Shown: positions 11,045 to 23,042, counted from the first letter of the stretch. The stretch: 64,000 nt of DNA from Cherax quadricarinatus (GCF_038502225.1 NC_091323.1:28371345-28435344); one strand, 5' to 3'. The notes: a model not told the origin generated them from the sequence alone. Numbers and translations: made by a program.

Positions 11045-11262
11045 ATTGATGGACCGGACACATCACTTCAGGCTGAGAAACTGATCACCTCAAACTTCTG
11101 TTCTCTGTATTGGACTCTGCGTGACCCTCGTCGGTTTAGCGCTTTAATATTTGATTTGATTAATCTGTATTGGACTGAAGAAGCCACTGGTTGGCGAAAC
11201 GTTTCCTCAATAAAGATTCCCAAATTTTGCACATGTGTCTTATTCTTCAACCTGTGTACTGT
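11045..11262 (+). mobile_element. Right-arm half of a fold-back element
   Basis: It carries 'ggctgagaaactgatcacct', GGA-CTGAAGA (11172-11181), a GCCA/TGGC stem, GAAACGTT, then TCC and 'ctcaataaagattcccaaat'. The phrase 'tctgtattggact' occurs twice (about 11106 and 11164), indicating an internal insertion or duplication. A second decayed 'gatgaagtcacgggttggcg' follows at 11267. Confidence 0.75.
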
Positions 11263-11444
11263 ATTGATGAAGTCACGGGTTGGCGAAGCCTCCTCACGTA
11301 ATGACGTTACGCGTGTAGCTCATGCTAGTAGTTGCCCTCTACAAAATATATTTACTCTACAGTTTTTAACTTCGCAAGTAACATTTTTCTTGTATCCAGT
11401 ACCTGGTAACGGGGGGGGGATGAGGAGTGAAGAGATCTTAACTG

Positions 11445-11640
11445 AGAGACAGAAATGTAAACAAACCACGGAACGGGTGGGGTTTGAACTCATGGTGACT
11501 CGTAAAACTTCAAGCCGCTGGGCGAGTGGTTTACGCACTAGCCTGGAGTTTTACATCTCACTCGGCGCGGGTTCAAACCCCACCCGTTCCCTGGTTTGTT
11601 TACAATCGTGTTATTACGATTTCGTGAGTCGAGACAATAA
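11445..11640. mobile_element. Two tRNA-like SINE units head to head
   Basis: The left arm has 'gtaaacaaaccacggaacgg' and 'gtggggtttgaac'. The right arm has the inverted counterpart 'gttcaaaccccacccgttcc' and 'ctggtttgtttac'. The right unit has a box-B-like gcgggttcaaacccc and ends 'attacgatttcgtgagtc', an end also present at 20756-20835. Confidence 0.75.
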
Positions 11641-12404
11641 TGCGGCACGAGGGATGTGCTGACCATGTGCTTTTCGCCCCGTCAGCAAGCGGGCCAGCTA
11701 CTACTACTGTCACAATCTCATCTGTGTTATCAAGGGCGTATCCACTGAGACGCTGAGGTCTTCGTCATAGTGTATATAGATTCAGTGTTTAATCTAAGCC
11801 ATATTTTAGACATTAAAATATCTTTTATCGGTGAATTACAGATTAAAGGCGTCTTTAAAAGCCCTAGTATAACCAGTAGACTCTCTATATAATAAACTAC
11901 TATATCATCCGTCTTAGTGTACGGGATAGAAGTTCACTATATTGGGTGCTTCTTGCTTCGTCCTCGCCGTGGGGCCAAAGGGTCATCATAAGACACCTGC
12001 TTCATGTAGCTTTATCTTTAAACTGCTGTAACAGCTACCTCAACAGCAGGTGTGTGGGAGAGCTGCAGGGCCCTGGATCATCTAGACTTTATCACACCTG
12101 CAGCCGCTAGGTAATTTAGACTTGGCTGGTTATATATAGTGTAACAAGGTAGGCGGTGCGTCTTCCCTAGATGATACTTAAAGGCAGCTCAGAAATCTAC
12201 TTCATTAATGCAGGAGGTACATACATCAACCGCACTCCCTGTTTAACTCAGGCAACACCCGACGTTACTCCCTGCCCTTGCCAGGTCACCTGGCCGACGC
12301 CGCCCTCCACGCTATACCTGACGCTCCTGTAATTACGCACCTGAGTTTTCGGGGCTGGGCGATGGATCTCCAGCTCTTGGTCCCGCCTCTTACCTTTCCG
12401 TTGA
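11641..12404. other. No gene recognised
   Basis: Unique-looking sequence. A minus-strand frame near 12248-12430 has no recognisable domain or splice context. Confidence 0.5.
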
Positions 12405-12482
12405 TGAAGAATTAGACACATGTGCAACATCTAGGTATCATTGTTTGTAGACGTTTCGCCATCCAGTGGCTTTATCACTACA
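12405..12482 (-). mobile_element. Left-arm half of a fold-back element
   Basis: 'gaattagacacatgtgcaac' then 'gtttcgccatccagtggctt' is the inverted orientation of the arm seen at 53810-53880. A complementary right arm is not nearby; the element at 12870 is a different version. Confidence 0.7.
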
Positions 12483-12869
12483 AATTCAAAGACATAATGG
12501 AACACCTGTAGAACTATGTACCGAGGAGTCGGTAATCAGTCTCTCAGCCTTGGAGTTGGTGAAGAGTACCATAATCTTGAATCTTACCTTTGCCTTGTAT
12601 GAAATCAGCTCCCATTGTGTCATTGACTGGCGGTGTGAAGTCGACAGTAAGTAGCGTGTATGTTTCACGATTAGCGGACGGAGGATCAAACCTTCACCAG
12701 TTCTTGTGTTGAATTTAACACAAGAGTTTAGCACTTCTACTAAATAAATTCCACTTTGTGAATATAATAATGGCATACAATGCCTTTCTCATTCTCAGTG
12801 CCTCACCTCTGCACTCTGAAAGCTTCTTTCTCATGCTTCAGCTTCACATTGTTCAAGACTGTGAAGCTG

Positions 12870-13056
12870 AACACTTCTCCAGGCTGAGGGACTGACCACC
12901 TCAAATTCTTTTAAGGTTGATGGCCTGATCACACCTTTACCTCTCCACTGCTGCTGTCTCCTGTATTTACCACCCCTGTATTCGACAGAAGAGACCTACT
13001 TTGTAGGCGAAACGTTTCGGAATGAAGATGTCTAACTGATGCACATGTCTTACTGC
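12870..13056 (+). mobile_element. Right-arm half of a fold-back element
   Basis: 'gctgagggactgaccacctc', then CGA-CAGAAGA (12984-12992), a CCTAC/GTAGG stem, GAAACGTT, TCG and 'gaatgaagatgtctaactga'. The core has one substitution from CTGANGA, but the stem is fully paired. Confidence 0.75.
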
Positions 13057-14136
13057 TCTATCATTGTTCAGTTCATACACTTGCTTAGCACTTGTATGTC
13101 GTATAAATGTATACTGATAAACCTCTTGCTCATACAGGCGTGTAAGTTCCAGCTATGTCACCCTAGTCTTGCTCTTCCATCCCTTGTGAAAAGCCTAGCC
13201 ATGTCTACTGTATATCTCGGTATTTTGCATGCCGTGGTCATATCTCCTCGTTCTTCATTCTTCAAGTGACAACCATTGTAGTTCTCACATTCTTCATGGT
13301 CCTGTGGCTGGAGAGATGGTCCCCACACCTCACCCTCAACGCCTTAGCTATTGTTGCTGGTACTAACAGTTTGCTTGACCAATCAGTTACCAGGTATCAA
13401 CAGCCTGGTTGACCAAGCAATTAACATTGAAGTCTGGTTTCGAGAGTACAATTCTCAAAACCTTCACACATGTCACAAGTATGCATCTATAGTAATGGGT
13501 AGTGTGATGACTGTACTCCATGCTTGTACCCTATGTTTGTACCGTGTTCCTGTACCCTGTGATTGTCTCCTCTGTCCCAGACAGCATGTTGTCTGCATTC
13601 ATGAGAATACAGGGAGCCAGAGTGAGCATCACGGGCCCCAAGGCGGGGCGGGGCCCAGCTGGCTGCGTCAGGGGCCTGTGGGGAAGCCGGGGCCCGACTG
13701 GTGAAGCCGGGGTCTGACCGGCTGTATCAGGGAGCCTTGGGGACTCAAAACACTATTTGCCTCCAGGAACCTCACCTTCATGCTAATTACCCTTCAACCT
13801 GTCTCTACCACCTGTGTTCCTTGACCTGCAACACCTGTTATCTCTTAATAGACCCCCCCCCCTCCTTCCTTCCTCCGCCTGGTCTCAGACTAGGCCTCCT
13901 AAATTAGTGGAAGATAATACAGGAAAGAGAGCCATTAAGAAACTTACAAGAAAATAAAGTGTAAAGTGAATGTAAGTAAACGGCCGCAAGATTTACCTGT
14001 CATCTTTCTTTGAACCTCGTAAGATTTATCTATCATCTTATACTGAACCTCGTAAGATTCACCTGTCATCTTATATTGTCATGAGACAGAATGATAAGAG
14101 CATCAAACCTGCTAGAGTGAGAAACGTTTAACTGGT
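13057..14136. other. Repeat debris, no gene recognised
   Basis: Short pieces resembling the Jockey/CR1-like LINE tail occur near 13390-13430 ('acagcctggttgaccaagca'), 13620-13735 (GC-rich, 'gaagccggggcccgactgg') and 13868-13900. A C-run lies at 13852-13862. 'cctcgtaagatttatctatc' is locally repeated three times near 13985-14070. Confidence 0.55.
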
Positions 14137-14712
14137 TTCTGTTTCACACACATGAGGCAGAACGGTGTTTCACACACACGAGGCAGAACGGTATTTCCCA
14201 CGCACGAGGCAGAACAGCGTTTCACATGCACGAGGCACAACGGTGTTTCCCACGCACGAGGCAGAACAGCGTTTCACACGCACGAGGCACAACGGTGTTT
14301 CCCACGCACGAGGCAGAACAGCGTTTCACATGCACGAAGCACAACGGTGTTTCCCACGCACGAGGCAGAACAGCGTTTCACACGCACGAGGCACAACGGT
14401 GTTTCCCACGCACGAAGCAGAACAGCGTTTCACACGCACGAGGCACAACGGTGTTTCACACGCACGAGGCACAACGGTGTTTCACACGCACGAGGCACAA
14501 CGGTGTTTCACACGCACGAGACACAACGGTGTTTCACACGCACGAGGCACAACGGTGTTTCACACGCACGAGGCACAACGGTGTTTCACACGCACGAGGC
14601 ACAACGGTGTTTCACACGCACGAGGCACAACGGTGTTTCACACGCACGAGGCACAACGGTGTTTCACACGCACGAGGCACAACGGTGTTTCACACGCACG
14701 AGACACAACGGT
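14137..14712. repeat. 26-bp minisatellite (about 22 units)
   Basis: The unit is cacgcacgaggcacaacggt plus 'gtttca'. The left end mixes 'gaggcagaacagcg' and 'gaggcacaacggtg' variants in alternation, while 14450-14700 is nearly pure. With a 26-bp period (not a multiple of three) all three plus frames read through the same 26-residue pattern, the signature of a non-coding array. Confidence 0.95.
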
Positions 14713-14781
14713 AGCACCTCCCTGGATGGTTGCTGGCTATCCTGATCATACACTATGTTGACCTTTAAAGGTGACACAGGC

Positions 14782-14862
14782 GACCTTGACCTCCCAAGAT
14801 CTATATGAGGCCACACATGACCTTGACATCATAAGGCCTACATGAGGCCCCACATGACCTTG
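14782..14862. repeat. Short direct repeat, about 36 bp, 2 copies
   Basis: 'gaccttgac' followed by 'tgaggccacacat' and then 'gaccttgacatcataaggcc' with 'tgaggccccacat' form two imperfect tandem copies. Confidence 0.7.
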
Positions 14863-14924
14863 ATGCATTTTATTCGGAATGAATAATAAAAGCCACAATA
14901 CCGTGGCTGGAACAATTCACAACT

Positions 14925-15300
14925 AAGCTAGAATGGGTCTGGAACAATTCACAAATAAGAATGGGGCTGGAACAATTCAAAACTAAGACAGAATGGGGCT
15001 GGAACAATTCACAACTAAGCCAGAATGGGGCTGTAACAATTCACAACTGAGACAGAACGGGGCTGGAACAATTCACAACTAGGACAGAATGGGGCTGGAA
15101 CAATTCACAACTAAGACAGAATGGGGCTGGAACAATTCACAACTAAGACAGAATGGGGCTGGAACAATTCACAACTAAGACAGAATGGGGCTGGAACAAT
15201 TCACAACTAAGAATGGGGCTAGAACAATTCACAACTAAGACAGAATGGGGCTGGAACAATTCACAACTAAGACAGAATGGGGCTGGAACAATTCAGAACT
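14925..15300. repeat. 32-bp minisatellite (about 12 units)
   Basis: The unit is gggctggaacaattcacaac then 'taagacagaatg', with a few deletions ('taagaatggggc'). Confidence 0.95.
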
Positions 15301-15359
15301 AACCTTGACCATCTGAAGAGGAAAATTTTAGAATGTGGGATGTTTGTGTAGCAGTCAAA

Positions 15360-16978
15360 TGTTCCTGACAACGATACACCTGTACAGATGTTTCTTACTA
15401 CGATACACCTGTACATGTGTTCCTTACTACGATACACCTGTACATGTGTTCCTTACTACGATACACCTGTACAGGTGTTCCTTACTACGATACACATGTA
15501 TAGGTGTTCCTTACTACGATACACCTGTACAGGTGTTCCTTACTACGATACACCTGTACAGGTGTTCCTTACTACGATACACCTGTACAGGTGTTCCTTA
15601 CTACGATGCACCTGTACATGTGTTCCTTACTACGATACAGCTGTACAGGTGTTCCTTACTATGATACAGCTGTACAGGTGTTCCTTACTGCGATACACCT
15701 GTGCAGATGTTTCATACGACGATACACCTGTACAGGTATTACTTACTACGATACACCTGTACAGGTGTTCCTTACTACGATACACCTGTACAGGTGTTCC
15801 TTACTACGATACACCTGTACAGGTGTTCCTTACTACGATACACCTGTACATGTGTTCCTTACTACGATACACCTGTACAGGTGTTCCTTACTACGATACA
15901 CCTGTACAGGTGTTCCTTACTACGATACACCTGTACATGTATTCCTTACTACGATACACCTGTACAGGTGTTCCTTACTACGATACACCTGTACAGGTGT
16001 TCCTTACTACGATACACCTGTACAGGTGTTCCTTACTACGATACACCTGTACAGGTGTTCCTTACTACGATACACCTGTACAGGTGTTCCTTACTACGAT
16101 ACACCTGTACATGTGTTCCTTACTACGATACACCTGTACAGGTGTTCCTTACTACGATACACATGTATAGGTGTTCCTTACTACGATACACCTGTACAGG
16201 TGTTCCTTACTACGATACACCTGTACAGGTGTTCCTTACTACGATACAGCTGTACAGGTGTTCCTTACTACGATGCACCTGTACATGTGTTCCTTACTAC
16301 GATACAGCTGTACAGGTGTTCCTTACTATGATACAGCTGTACAGGTGTTCCTTACTGCGATGCACCTGTGCAGATGTTTCATACGACGATACACCTGTAC
16401 AGGTATTACTTACTACGATACACCTGTACAGGTGTTCCTTACTACGATACACCTGTACAGCTGTTCCTTACTACGATACACCTGTACAGGTGTTCCTTAC
16501 TACGATACACCTGTACATGTGTTCCATACTACGATACACCTGTACAGGTGTTCCTTACTACGATACACCTGTACAGGTGTTCCTTACTACGATACACCTG
16601 TACATGTATTCCTTACTACGATACACCTGTACAGGTGTTCCTTACTACGATACACCCGTACAGGTGTTCCTTACTACGATACACCTGTACAGGTGTTCCT
16701 TACTACGATACACCTGTACAGGTGTTCCTTACTACGATACACCTGTACAGGTGTTCCTTACTACGATACACCTGTACAGGTGTTCCTTACTACGATACAC
16801 CTGTACAGGTGTTCCTTACTACGATACACCTGTACAGGTGTTCCTTACTACGATACACCTGTACAGGTGTTCCTTACTACGATACACCTGTACAGGTGTT
16901 CCTTACTACGATACACCTGTACAGGTGTTCCTTACTACGATACACCTGTACAGGTGTTCCTTACTACGATACGTCTGT
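15360..16978. repeat. 29-bp minisatellite with an internal palindrome (about 55 units)
   Basis: The unit is cttactacgatacacctgta plus 'caggtgttc'. Each unit centres on the perfect palindrome CACCTGTACAGGTG, two E-box-type CANNTG sites back to back. A run of rare variants (gatgcacctgtacatgtg, 'gatacagctgtac', 'gatgtttcatacgac') at about 15606-15745 recurs about 667 bp (23 units) later at about 16273-16412. The right third is almost pure. Three overlapping frames stay open; none is treated as a gene. Confidence 0.97.
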
Positions 16979-17486
16979 CTGGTTTTAAGGTGTTTGTTGC
17001 TTATCCACTCAAGGTAAAACTGCACTCTCACGCAGCCTTATTTCACACACTATTGAGTGTAACAACTTGTGTAAACAAGGCGTGATGAGGGTTCGAATCC
17101 CCGGGCCGTTGGGCCTGTCTACATGAAGGATGAATCGAAATGGTGTACTGCCGACAGAGCGAAACGTTGTCACAGTGAGACCTTTTCTGAAACTTTTTTT
17201 TCCTTCACTGGGTCAGCTCCCCCCCCTACCCCCCCGGGTCGCCCGGTCCCAGACCAGGCCTCCAGGTATTGTGTAAAATGTAGTTTGGGGCAAAAAATGG
17301 AGCGCAAGTGGATTAAAAAATATAACATTCACTATTAGCAACTGCCTAGTTGACCAGGCAAGCACCAGACGAGCCTGGTCCAGGGCCGGTCTGCGAGAGT
17401 AGGATAACTCGAAACTCATCTGAGATATATCAAAGATGAAGGTAAAGTTTCTTTCCTTACTAAGTTTGGTACATAATGAGGATGTG
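16979..17486. other. LINE-tail debris and a tRNA-like box B, no gene
   Basis: 'gagggttcgaatccccggg' at 17087-17105 is a box-B-like motif without a recognisable tRNA fold around it. 17219-17272 (C-runs, 'cccagaccaggcctcc') and 17340-17400 ('gcctagttgaccaggcaa') resemble the GC-rich LINE tail. 'gagcgaaacgttgtc' at 17157 is a relic of the GAAAC motif. Confidence 0.5.
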
Positions 17487-19950
17487 CTTGGTGTGTTGAC
17501 ACTGGGATGTGCAACATTGACTTGGTTGGTGTGTTGACACTGGGATGTGCAACATTGACTTGGTTGGTGTGTTGACACTGGGATGTGCAACATTGACTTG
17601 GTTGGTGTGTTGACACTGGGATGTGCAACATTGACTTGGTTGGTGTGTTGACACTGGGATGTGCAACATTGACTTGGTTGGTGTGTTGACACTGGGATGT
17701 GCAACATTGACTTGGTTGGTGTGTTGACACTGGGATGTGCAACATTGACTTGGTTGGTGTGTTGACACTGGGATGTGCAACATTGACTTGGTTGGTGTGT
17801 TGACACTGGGATGTGCAACATTGACTTGGTTGGTGTGTTGACACTGGGATGTGCAACATTGACATGGTTGGTGTGTTGACACTGGGATGTGCAACATTGA
17901 CTTGGTTGGTGTGTTGACACTGGGATGTGCAACATTGACTTGGTTGGTGTGTTGACACTGGGATGTGCAACATTGACTTGGTTGGTGTGTTGACACTGGG
18001 ATGTGCAACATTGACTTGGTTGGTGTGTTGACACTGGGATGTGCAACATTGACTTGGTGTGTTGACACTGGGATGTGCAACATTGACTTGGTTGGTGTGT
18101 TGACACTGGGATGTGCAACATTGACTTGGTTGGTGTGTTGACACTGGGATGTGCAACATTGACTTGGTTGGTGTGTTGACACTGGGATGTGCAACATTGA
18201 CTTGGTTGGTGTGTTGACACTGGGATGTGCAACATTGACTTGGTTGGTGTGTTGACACTGGGATGTGCAACATTGACTTGGTTGGTGTGTTGACACTGGG
18301 ATGTGCAACATTGACTTGGTTGGTGTGTTGACACTGGGATGTGCAACATTGACTTGGTTGGTGTGTTGACACTGGGATGTGCAACATTGACTTGGTTGGT
18401 GTGTTGACACTGGGATGTGCAACATTGACTTGGTTGGTGTGTTGACACTGGGATGTGCAACATTGACTTGGTTGGTGTGTTGACACTGGGATGTGCAACA
18501 TTGACTTGGTTGGTGTGTTGACACTGGGATGTGCAACATTGACTTGGTTGGTGTGCTGACACTGGGATGTGCAACATTGACTTGGTTGGTGTGTTGACAC
18601 TGGGATGTGCAACATTGACTTGGTTGGTGTGTTGACACTGGGATGTGCAACATTGACTTGGTTGGTGTGTTGACACTGGGATGTGCAACATTGACTTGGT
18701 TGGTGTGTTGACACTGGGATGTGCAACATTGACTTGGTTGGTGTGTTGACACTGGGATGTGCAACATTGACTTGGTTGGTGTGTTGACACTGGGATGTGC
18801 AACATTGACTTGGTTGGTGTGTTGACACTGGGATGTGCAACATTGACTTGGTGTGTTGACACTGGGATGTGCAACATTGACTTGGTTGGTGTGTTGACAC
18901 TGGGATGTGCAACATTGACATGGTTGGTGTGTTGACACTGGGATGTGCAACATTGACATGGTTGGTGTGTTGACACTGGGATGTGCAACATTGACTTGGT
19001 TGGTGTGTTGACACTGGGATGTGCAACATTGACTTGGTTGGTGTGTTGACACTGGGATGTGCAACATTGACTTGGTGTGTTGACACTGGGATGTGCAACA
19101 TTGACTTGGTTGGTGTGTTGACACTGGGATGTGCAACATTGACATGGTTGGTGTGTTGACACTGGGATGTGCAACATTGACATGGTTGGTGTGTTGACAC
19201 TGGGATGTGCAACATTGACTTGGTTGGTGTGTTGACACTGGGATGTGCAACATTGACATGGTTGGTGTGTTGACACTGGGATGTGCAACATTGACTTGGT
19301 GTGTTGACACTGTGATGTGCAACATTGACATGGTTGGTGTGTTGACACTGGGAGGTGCAACATTGACATGGTGTGTTGACACTGGGATGTGCAACATTGA
19401 CATGGTTGGTGTGTTGACACTGAGATGTGCAACACTGACATGGTGTGTTGACACTGGGATGTGCAACATTGACAATGGTTGGTGTGTTGACACTGGGATA
19501 TGCAACATTGACGTGGTTGGTGTGTTTACCCTGGGATGTGCAACATTGACATGGTTGGTGTGTTGACACTGGGATGTGCAACATTGACAATGGTTGGTGT
19601 GTTGACACTGGGATGTACAACACTGACATGGTGTGTTGACACTGGGATGTGCAACACTGACATGGTGTGTTGACACTGGGATGTGCAATATTGACATAGT
19701 TGGTGTGTTGACACTGGGATGTGCAACATTGACAATGGTTGGTGTGTTGATACTGGGATGTGTAACATTGACATGGTTTGTTGGCACTGGGATGTGCAAC
19801 ACTGACATGGTGTGTTGACACTGGGATATGCAACATTGACATGCTTGGTGTGTTGATACTGGGATGTGTAACATTGACAATGGTTGGTGTGTTGATACTG
19901 GGATGTGTAACATTGACATGGTTTGTTGACACTGGGATGTGCAACATTAG
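17487..19950. repeat. 38-bp minisatellite (about 65 units)
   Basis: The unit is gtgttgacactgggatgtgc plus 'aacattgacttggttg'. From 17487 to about 18850 units are nearly identical apart from units missing 'ttgg'. From about 19300 rightward they diverge (tggttggtgtg to tggtgtg, 'acaatgg', 'gatactggg'). The minus strand has open frames of up to about 845 codons in three registers, all made of the same repeated peptide. They are artefacts of a stop-free unit. Confidence 0.97.
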
Positions 19951-20504
19951 CACTGAATACTAAATTATCTATTAACTACAAGCTTTTCAAAGACGTCTGA
20001 ACTTCTAGATGCAAGTCTTATCCCATGGGTAGCCGAGACGTTGTTACGAGAGTCAAGGACACGCTAAGTTCACTAAGGAATCCTAATGAAGCAAACGAAG
20101 AAGAAAAGCAGATAAAACTGCTGCTAAGTGATTAGACAAAATAGAGAAGTGTAAGATTAATAAGAAGGAAAATATCAAGACTTAGAACTGCTGGGGTAGG
20201 AAAACTCTGGAAACCCGTCAAAGGTATGTCAAGGGTAGGGAGAAACAAAAATTGTTAGTCGTAGTTCAGTGGTAGCGCCTTCGACTTGTTACAACTCCCA
20301 TTTCATGTAAGGACTGATTGTTATTTAAATGCTATTCTTTACCTTAACACCCTGGCAGTTACTGTCTTTACTACGTCATCTATATATTAAATACCCATGG
20401 TAACATCACATACTCGTATCTAAGGTCTACTTTTACTACAAGATAGTCCCCTTCCTTCCTATATACCCCTAACCTGAGCCGAAGTACCTTGGCTCAATTT
20501 AAGG
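19951..20504. other. No gene recognised
   Basis: 'gtcgtagttcagtggtagcg' (20258-20278) resembles the 5' half of a tRNA (D-arm/box A), but no T-arm follows. It is probably a SINE relic. Confidence 0.5.
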
Positions 20505-20620
20505 CAAATTCAGACGAAACCATACCACGGGCGGGGATAGAACCCGCGATCAGAGAGTCTCAAAACTCCAGACCGTCGCGTTAGTCACTGGACCAGATAG
20601 CCACAATAAGATTCGTTCAA
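20505..20620 (-). mobile_element. tRNA-like SINE head
   Basis: On the minus strand 'tggctatctggtccagtgac' (box-A region) is followed by gcgggttctatccccgc (box-B region) at tRNA-like spacing. There is no clean acceptor stem, so it is a tRNA-derived element and not a functional tRNA. Confidence 0.65.
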
Positions 20621-20755
20621 CTAGGTATATTTCTACACCATAGGAAGGTTAGCATAGGCACCACTGTGACCACAAATGCAAGTTTTTACAGACGAATCTC
20701 CAGCTAGCGTGGCCGTGACGAACTCTAGCTCAAGTCCCCTCAAAGCCGTTAACAT

Positions 20756-20835
20756 GACTCACGAAATCGTAATGACACGATTGCAAACAAACCATATGGT
20801 TTGTTTGCAATGGTGTCATTACGATTTCGTGAGTC
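20756..20835. repeat. 80-bp near-perfect palindrome
   Basis: Two 40-bp arms (gactcacgaaatcgtaatga ... and its complement) meet at accatatggt with one mismatch. The arm end 'attacgatttcgtgagtc' is the same as the 3' end of the SINE unit at 11610-11635. It therefore looks like two SINE tails joined head to head. Confidence 0.95.
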
Positions 20836-21014
20836 AAATTCAGACAATTAGTCAAGACTTCCGTACTTGCTGCCTTCCTTTCTGATGGTGGTAAATAAAT
20901 ACTTGGATAATATCCGACTGTTGTGGATCAAGTAATGTGGCTTATTTGCAGTGGTGTCTCTTTCTTCAACGGAAATAAACCATACTGACTGCCCTTGTTT
21001 ATCTTGAGTTAGTA
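20836..21014. other. No gene recognised
   Basis: Short interval without recognisable features between two palindromes. Confidence 0.5.
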
Positions 21015-21071
21015 ACTGATGGACATAAGTCTTGCAAAAGCTAAGCTTTTGCAAGACTTTTGTCCATCAGT
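21015..21071. repeat. 57-bp hairpin palindrome
   Basis: Arms 'actgatggacataagtcttg' and the complement ending 'ttttgtccatcagt' flank AGCTAAGCT. There is a single mismatch in about 28 paired bases. The 30-bp minisatellite starts immediately to the right. Confidence 0.95.
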
Positions 21072-22740
21072 TTGTTGACCCCGGCTCTGTTGTGATCGCC
21101 AGTGTTGACCCCGGCTCTGTTGTAATCGCCAGTGTTGACCCCGGCTCTGTTGTAATCGCCAGTGTTGACCCCGGCTCTGTTGCGATCGTCAGTGTTGACC
21201 CCGGCTCTTTTGTGATCCCCAGTGTTGACCACGGCTCTGTTGCGATCGCCATTGTTGACCTCGGCTCTGTTGCGATCGCCGGTGTTGACCCCGGCTCTGT
21301 TGTGATCGCCAGTGTTGACCCCGGCTCTTTTGATCGCCAGTGTTGACCCCGGCTCTGTTGTAATCACCAGTGTTGACCCCGGCTCTGTTGCTATCGTCAG
21401 TGTTGACCCCGGGTCTGTTGTGATGGCTAGTGTTGACCCCGGCTCTCTTATGATGGCCAGTGTTGACCCCGGCTCTGTTGTGATGGCCAGTGTTGACCCC
21501 AGCTCTGTTGTGATGGCCAGTGTTGACCCCGGCTCTTTTGTGATGGCCAGTGTTGACCCCAGCTCTGTTGTGATGGCCAGTGTTGACCCCGGCTCTGTGA
21601 TGGCCAGTGTTGACCCGGGCTCTGTTGTGATGGCTAGTGTTGACCCCAGCTCTGTTGTGATGGCCAGTGTTGACCCCGGCTCTGTTGTGATGGCCAGTGT
21701 TGACCCCGGCTCTGTTGTGATATCCAATGTTGACCCCGGCTCTGTTGTGATGGCCAGTGTTGACCCCGGCTCTGTGGTGATGGCCAGTGTTGGCCCCGGC
21801 TCTGTTGTGATGGCCAGTGTTGACCCCAGCTCTTGTGATGGCCATTGTTGACCCCGGCTCTGTTGTGATGGCCAGTGTTGACCCCGGCTCTGTTGTGATG
21901 GCCAGTGTTGACCCCAGCTCTGTTGTGATGGCCAGTGTTGACCCCGGCTCTGTTGTGATGGCCAGTGTTGACCCCGGCTCTGTTGTGATCGCCAGTGTTG
22001 ACCCCGGCTTTGTTGTGATGGCCAGTGTTGACCCCGGCTCTGTTGTGATGGCCAGTGTTGACCCCGGCTCTGTTATGATCGCCAGTGTTGACCCCGGCTC
22101 TGTTGTGATGGCCAGTGTTGACCCCGGCTCTGTTGTGATGGCCAGTGTTGACCCCGGCTCTGTTGTGATGGCCAGTGTTGACCCCGTCTCTCTTATGATC
22201 GCCAGTGTTGACCCCGGCTCTGTTATGATCGCCAGTGTTGCCCCCGGCTCTGTTATGATCGCCAGTGTTGACCCCGGCTCTGTTATGATCGCCAGTGTTG
22301 CCCCCGGCTCTGTTATGATCGCCAGTGTTGACCCCGGCTCTGTTATGATCGCCAGTGTTGACCCCGGCTCTGTTATGATCGCCAGTGTTGACCCCGGCTC
22401 TGTTATGATCGCCAGTGTTGACCCCGGCTCTGTTATGATCGCCAGTGTTGACCCCGGCTCTGCTATGATCGCCAGTGTTGACCCCGGCTCTGTTATGATC
22501 GCCAGTGTTGACCCCGGCTCTGTTATGATCGCCAGTGTTGACCCCGGCTCTGCTATGATCGCCAGTGTTGACCCCGGCTCTGTTATGATCGCCAGTGTTG
22601 ACCCCGGCTCTTATGATCGCCAGTGTTGACCCCGGCTCTGTTGTGATGGCCAGTGTTGACCCCGGCTCTGTTGTGATGGCCAGTGTTGACCCCGGCTCTG
22701 TTGTGATGGCCACTGTTGACCCCGTCTCTGTTATGATCGC
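21072..22740. repeat. 30-bp minisatellite (about 56 units)
   Basis: The unit is gttgaccccggctctgttgt plus 'gatggccagt'. It has left ('atcgcc'), middle ('atggcc') and right ('tatgatcgcc') variant domains. The period is a multiple of three, so one frame per strand is open; no gene is inferred. Confidence 0.97.
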
Positions 22741-22940
22741 GAGGGTTCACACTGTAATTGTTCTTAATGCAGTGGTTAGTTGAAAGGTAGTGTGACGTTG
22801 GTAGTGTTGAACGAACTAGAATAGAGTGAGAGGTGGCTGTGTTGGAGCAGTGGTGGAGCAGTGGTAGAGGACCCTCGGGGAAGAGGAGGAGGGGTTGGTG
22901 TGTTGATATGTTGCATTCCTGCCAAGGTTGTGACTTCTTG

Positions 22941-22942
<2 letters not shown>

Positions 22943-22976
<34 letters not shown>
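22943..22976. repeat. (CA)n microsatellite
   Basis: Uninterrupted CA run of about 17 repeats joined to the dispersed repeat at 22977. Confidence 0.95.
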
Positions 22977-22980
<4 letters not shown>

Positions 22981-23036
22981 GAAGAGGCGGGGCCAAGAGC
23001 TGAGTCTCGACCCCCGCAACCACAATTAGGTGAGTT
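22977..23036 (-). repeat. Dispersed 'gcaggggtcgag' repeat, minus strand
   Basis: On the minus strand it reads 'actcacctaattgtggttgc', 'gggggtcgaga' and 'cctcttcactc', then a (GT)n run. This is the same order as at 48437 and 56117. Confidence 0.8.
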
Positions 23037-23042
23037 TCTCTC

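Noticed and set aside
14137..19950. CRISPR-like repeat arrays (units of 26-38 bp)
   Set aside because: There are no unique spacers, the units are directly abutting, and the context is eukaryotic.
17213..19953. Minus-strand open frames of 740-845 codons
   Set aside because: The same short peptide is read in three overlapping registers of a 38-bp unit; there is no start context, composition or family support. They are stop-free tandem-repeat artefacts. The same applies to long frames at 1-798, 4441-5096, 9627-10187, 14152-14761, 15335-17085, 21041-22713, 28997-31353 and 43545-45267.
20265..20300. Intact tRNA gene
   Set aside because: Only a D-arm-like segment is present, without T-arm or acceptor.
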